Under the pieces are notes generated by a model, which saw only the letters and a program-made list of their open reading frames with translations, made no database searches and was not told the DNA's origin. Positions 63,615-64,000 of a stretch of 64,000 bases of DNA are shown piece by piece. Each line of letters starts with the position of its first letter. Within the stretch, counting starts at the first letter, position 1. A program made the position numbers and the translations under genes. Source of the DNA: Chamaesiphon sp041738715 (GTDB taxonomy: Bacteria; Cyanobacteriota; Cyanobacteriia; Cyanobacteriales; Chamaesiphonaceae); assembly GCA_041738715.1 (NCBI GenBank), contig JBGSPI010000059.1, positions 1 to 64,000 on the forward strand, written 5' to 3'.

Positions 63615-64000
63615 TTACTCATCGCTTTTCCACCGAGTAATTGGAATACAGTCAATATCTAACTGATCTAAGGCTCTGGCAATGACAAAATCGACGAGAT
63701 CTTCGATCGATTGAGGTTGATGATACCAGGCAGGAATAGCGGGGACAATCCGCGCACCTGCTTCGGCAAGCGTAGTCAGATTCCGTAGGTGAATTAGACT
63801 AAAGGGTGTTTCGCGGGGGACAATTACTAGTTTCCGTCCTTCTTTGAGTTGGACATCAGCGGCACGTTCTAGTAAATCCCCACTCAAGCCTGCGGCTAGT
63901 TTTCCCACAGTACTCATGCTACAGGGAATAATCAGCATTCCCTGAGTGCGGAAGGAACCACTGGCGATATTTGCACCGACATCAACCCAGCGATGACAGC
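63615..64000 (-). CDS. ubiX: Flavin prenyltransferase UbiX, partial at the right edge
   Basis: The gene continues past base 64000; the visible 128 codons are the C-terminal part. ASGSFRTQGMLIIPCSMSTVGKLA (in two blocks) is the characteristic UbiX block, followed by DVQLKEGRKLVIVPRETP, PFSLIHLRNLT and the PAIPAWYHQPQSIEDLVDF end. The enzyme attaches a prenyl group to FMN to make the cofactor of UbiD decarboxylases. An internal ATG at 63938 is not the true start because the frame stays open and homologous further upstream. Its stop is preceded by the TTACTGA repeat. Confidence 0.94.
   Translation of the reverse strand, partial: CHRWVDVGANIASGSFRTQGMLIIPCSMSTVGKLAAGLSGDLLERAADVQLKEGRKLVIVPRETPFSLIHLRNLTTLAEAGARIVPAIPAWYHQPQSIEDLVDFVIARALDQLDIDCIPITRWKSDE

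Noticed and set aside
1..64000. CRISPR arrays
   Set aside because: No regularly spaced direct repeats of 24-40 bases were seen on either strand; the tandem repeats at 41378 and 63590 are short and without spacers.

Overview
The window is chromosomal DNA from a cyanobacterium. The evidence is the gene set: a Gap2-type GAPDH, a long PEP carboxylase, NdhB, a PedR-type LuxR regulator, a COP23-domain protein, a Tic20/Ycf60 protein, a DUF1997 protein, an SphS-like phosphate kinase beside PhoU, and pilMNO-pilQ without pilP. CGATCG-type words (the core of the cyanobacterial HIP1 repeat) are also very frequent. I do not assign a genus. Most of the 64 kb is ordinary housekeeping DNA in short operons on both strands, with no rRNA or tRNA gene that I can see.

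Layout. 1-2.7 kb is an accessory segment: a formylglycine-generating-enzyme-like fragment open at the left edge and a two-gene RloA/RloB (AbiL-like) ATPase plus TOPRIM-type module that looks like phage defence. 2.8-15 kb holds uvrA, gpsA, a dynamin/Era-like GTPase, an SRPBCC protein, an uncharacterised 426-residue protein, an alpha/beta hydrolase, a membrane-anchored MurF-like ligase, a DUF1997 protein and pheA. 15-24.3 kb holds an unknown membrane protein, a tnpB-less IS605-type derivative, a PrxQ peroxiredoxin, two small secreted proteins, sppA, fni, an orphan dndE, def and gap2. 24.5-34 kb holds ppc, the type IV pilus operon pilM-N-O-Q and an HU gene.

34-45.6 kb holds a CobD-like decarboxylase, sphS-phoU, a TrkA-type K+ regulator overlapping tail to tail with an NhaP antiporter, a DUF3124 lipoprotein, fmt, ndhB, pedR, an IS605-family tnpB element and an NlpC/P60 peptidase. 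45.9-51 kb holds three minor pilins, a Tic20-like protein, rplU-rpmA and a MoeB-rhodanese fusion. 51-64 kb holds two Uma2 proteins, a short inverted-repeat element with an intact 8-bp target duplication, a cysteine desulfurase, a zinc-finger plus RelE-like protein, a phospholipase-D protein with an inserted EF-hand, an ABC exporter, an uncharacterised DNA-binding-like protein, ffh, murJ, a LapA-domain protein and the C-terminal part of ubiX, cut by the right edge.

The most interesting material is the mobile and repeat layer, not a large new operon. It comprises one full tnpB element between pedR and the NlpC gene, a ~500-bp deletion derivative that keeps both ends and the probable omega-RNA zone, a 44-bp right-end relic before gpsA, the short inverted-repeat element with its target duplication, and G-rich telomere-like repeats abutting three start codons. 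Secondary points are the RloAB pair, the dndE gene with no dndBCD nearby, the Ca2+-binding loop inside a PLD protein and a structured intergenic stretch after the HU gene.
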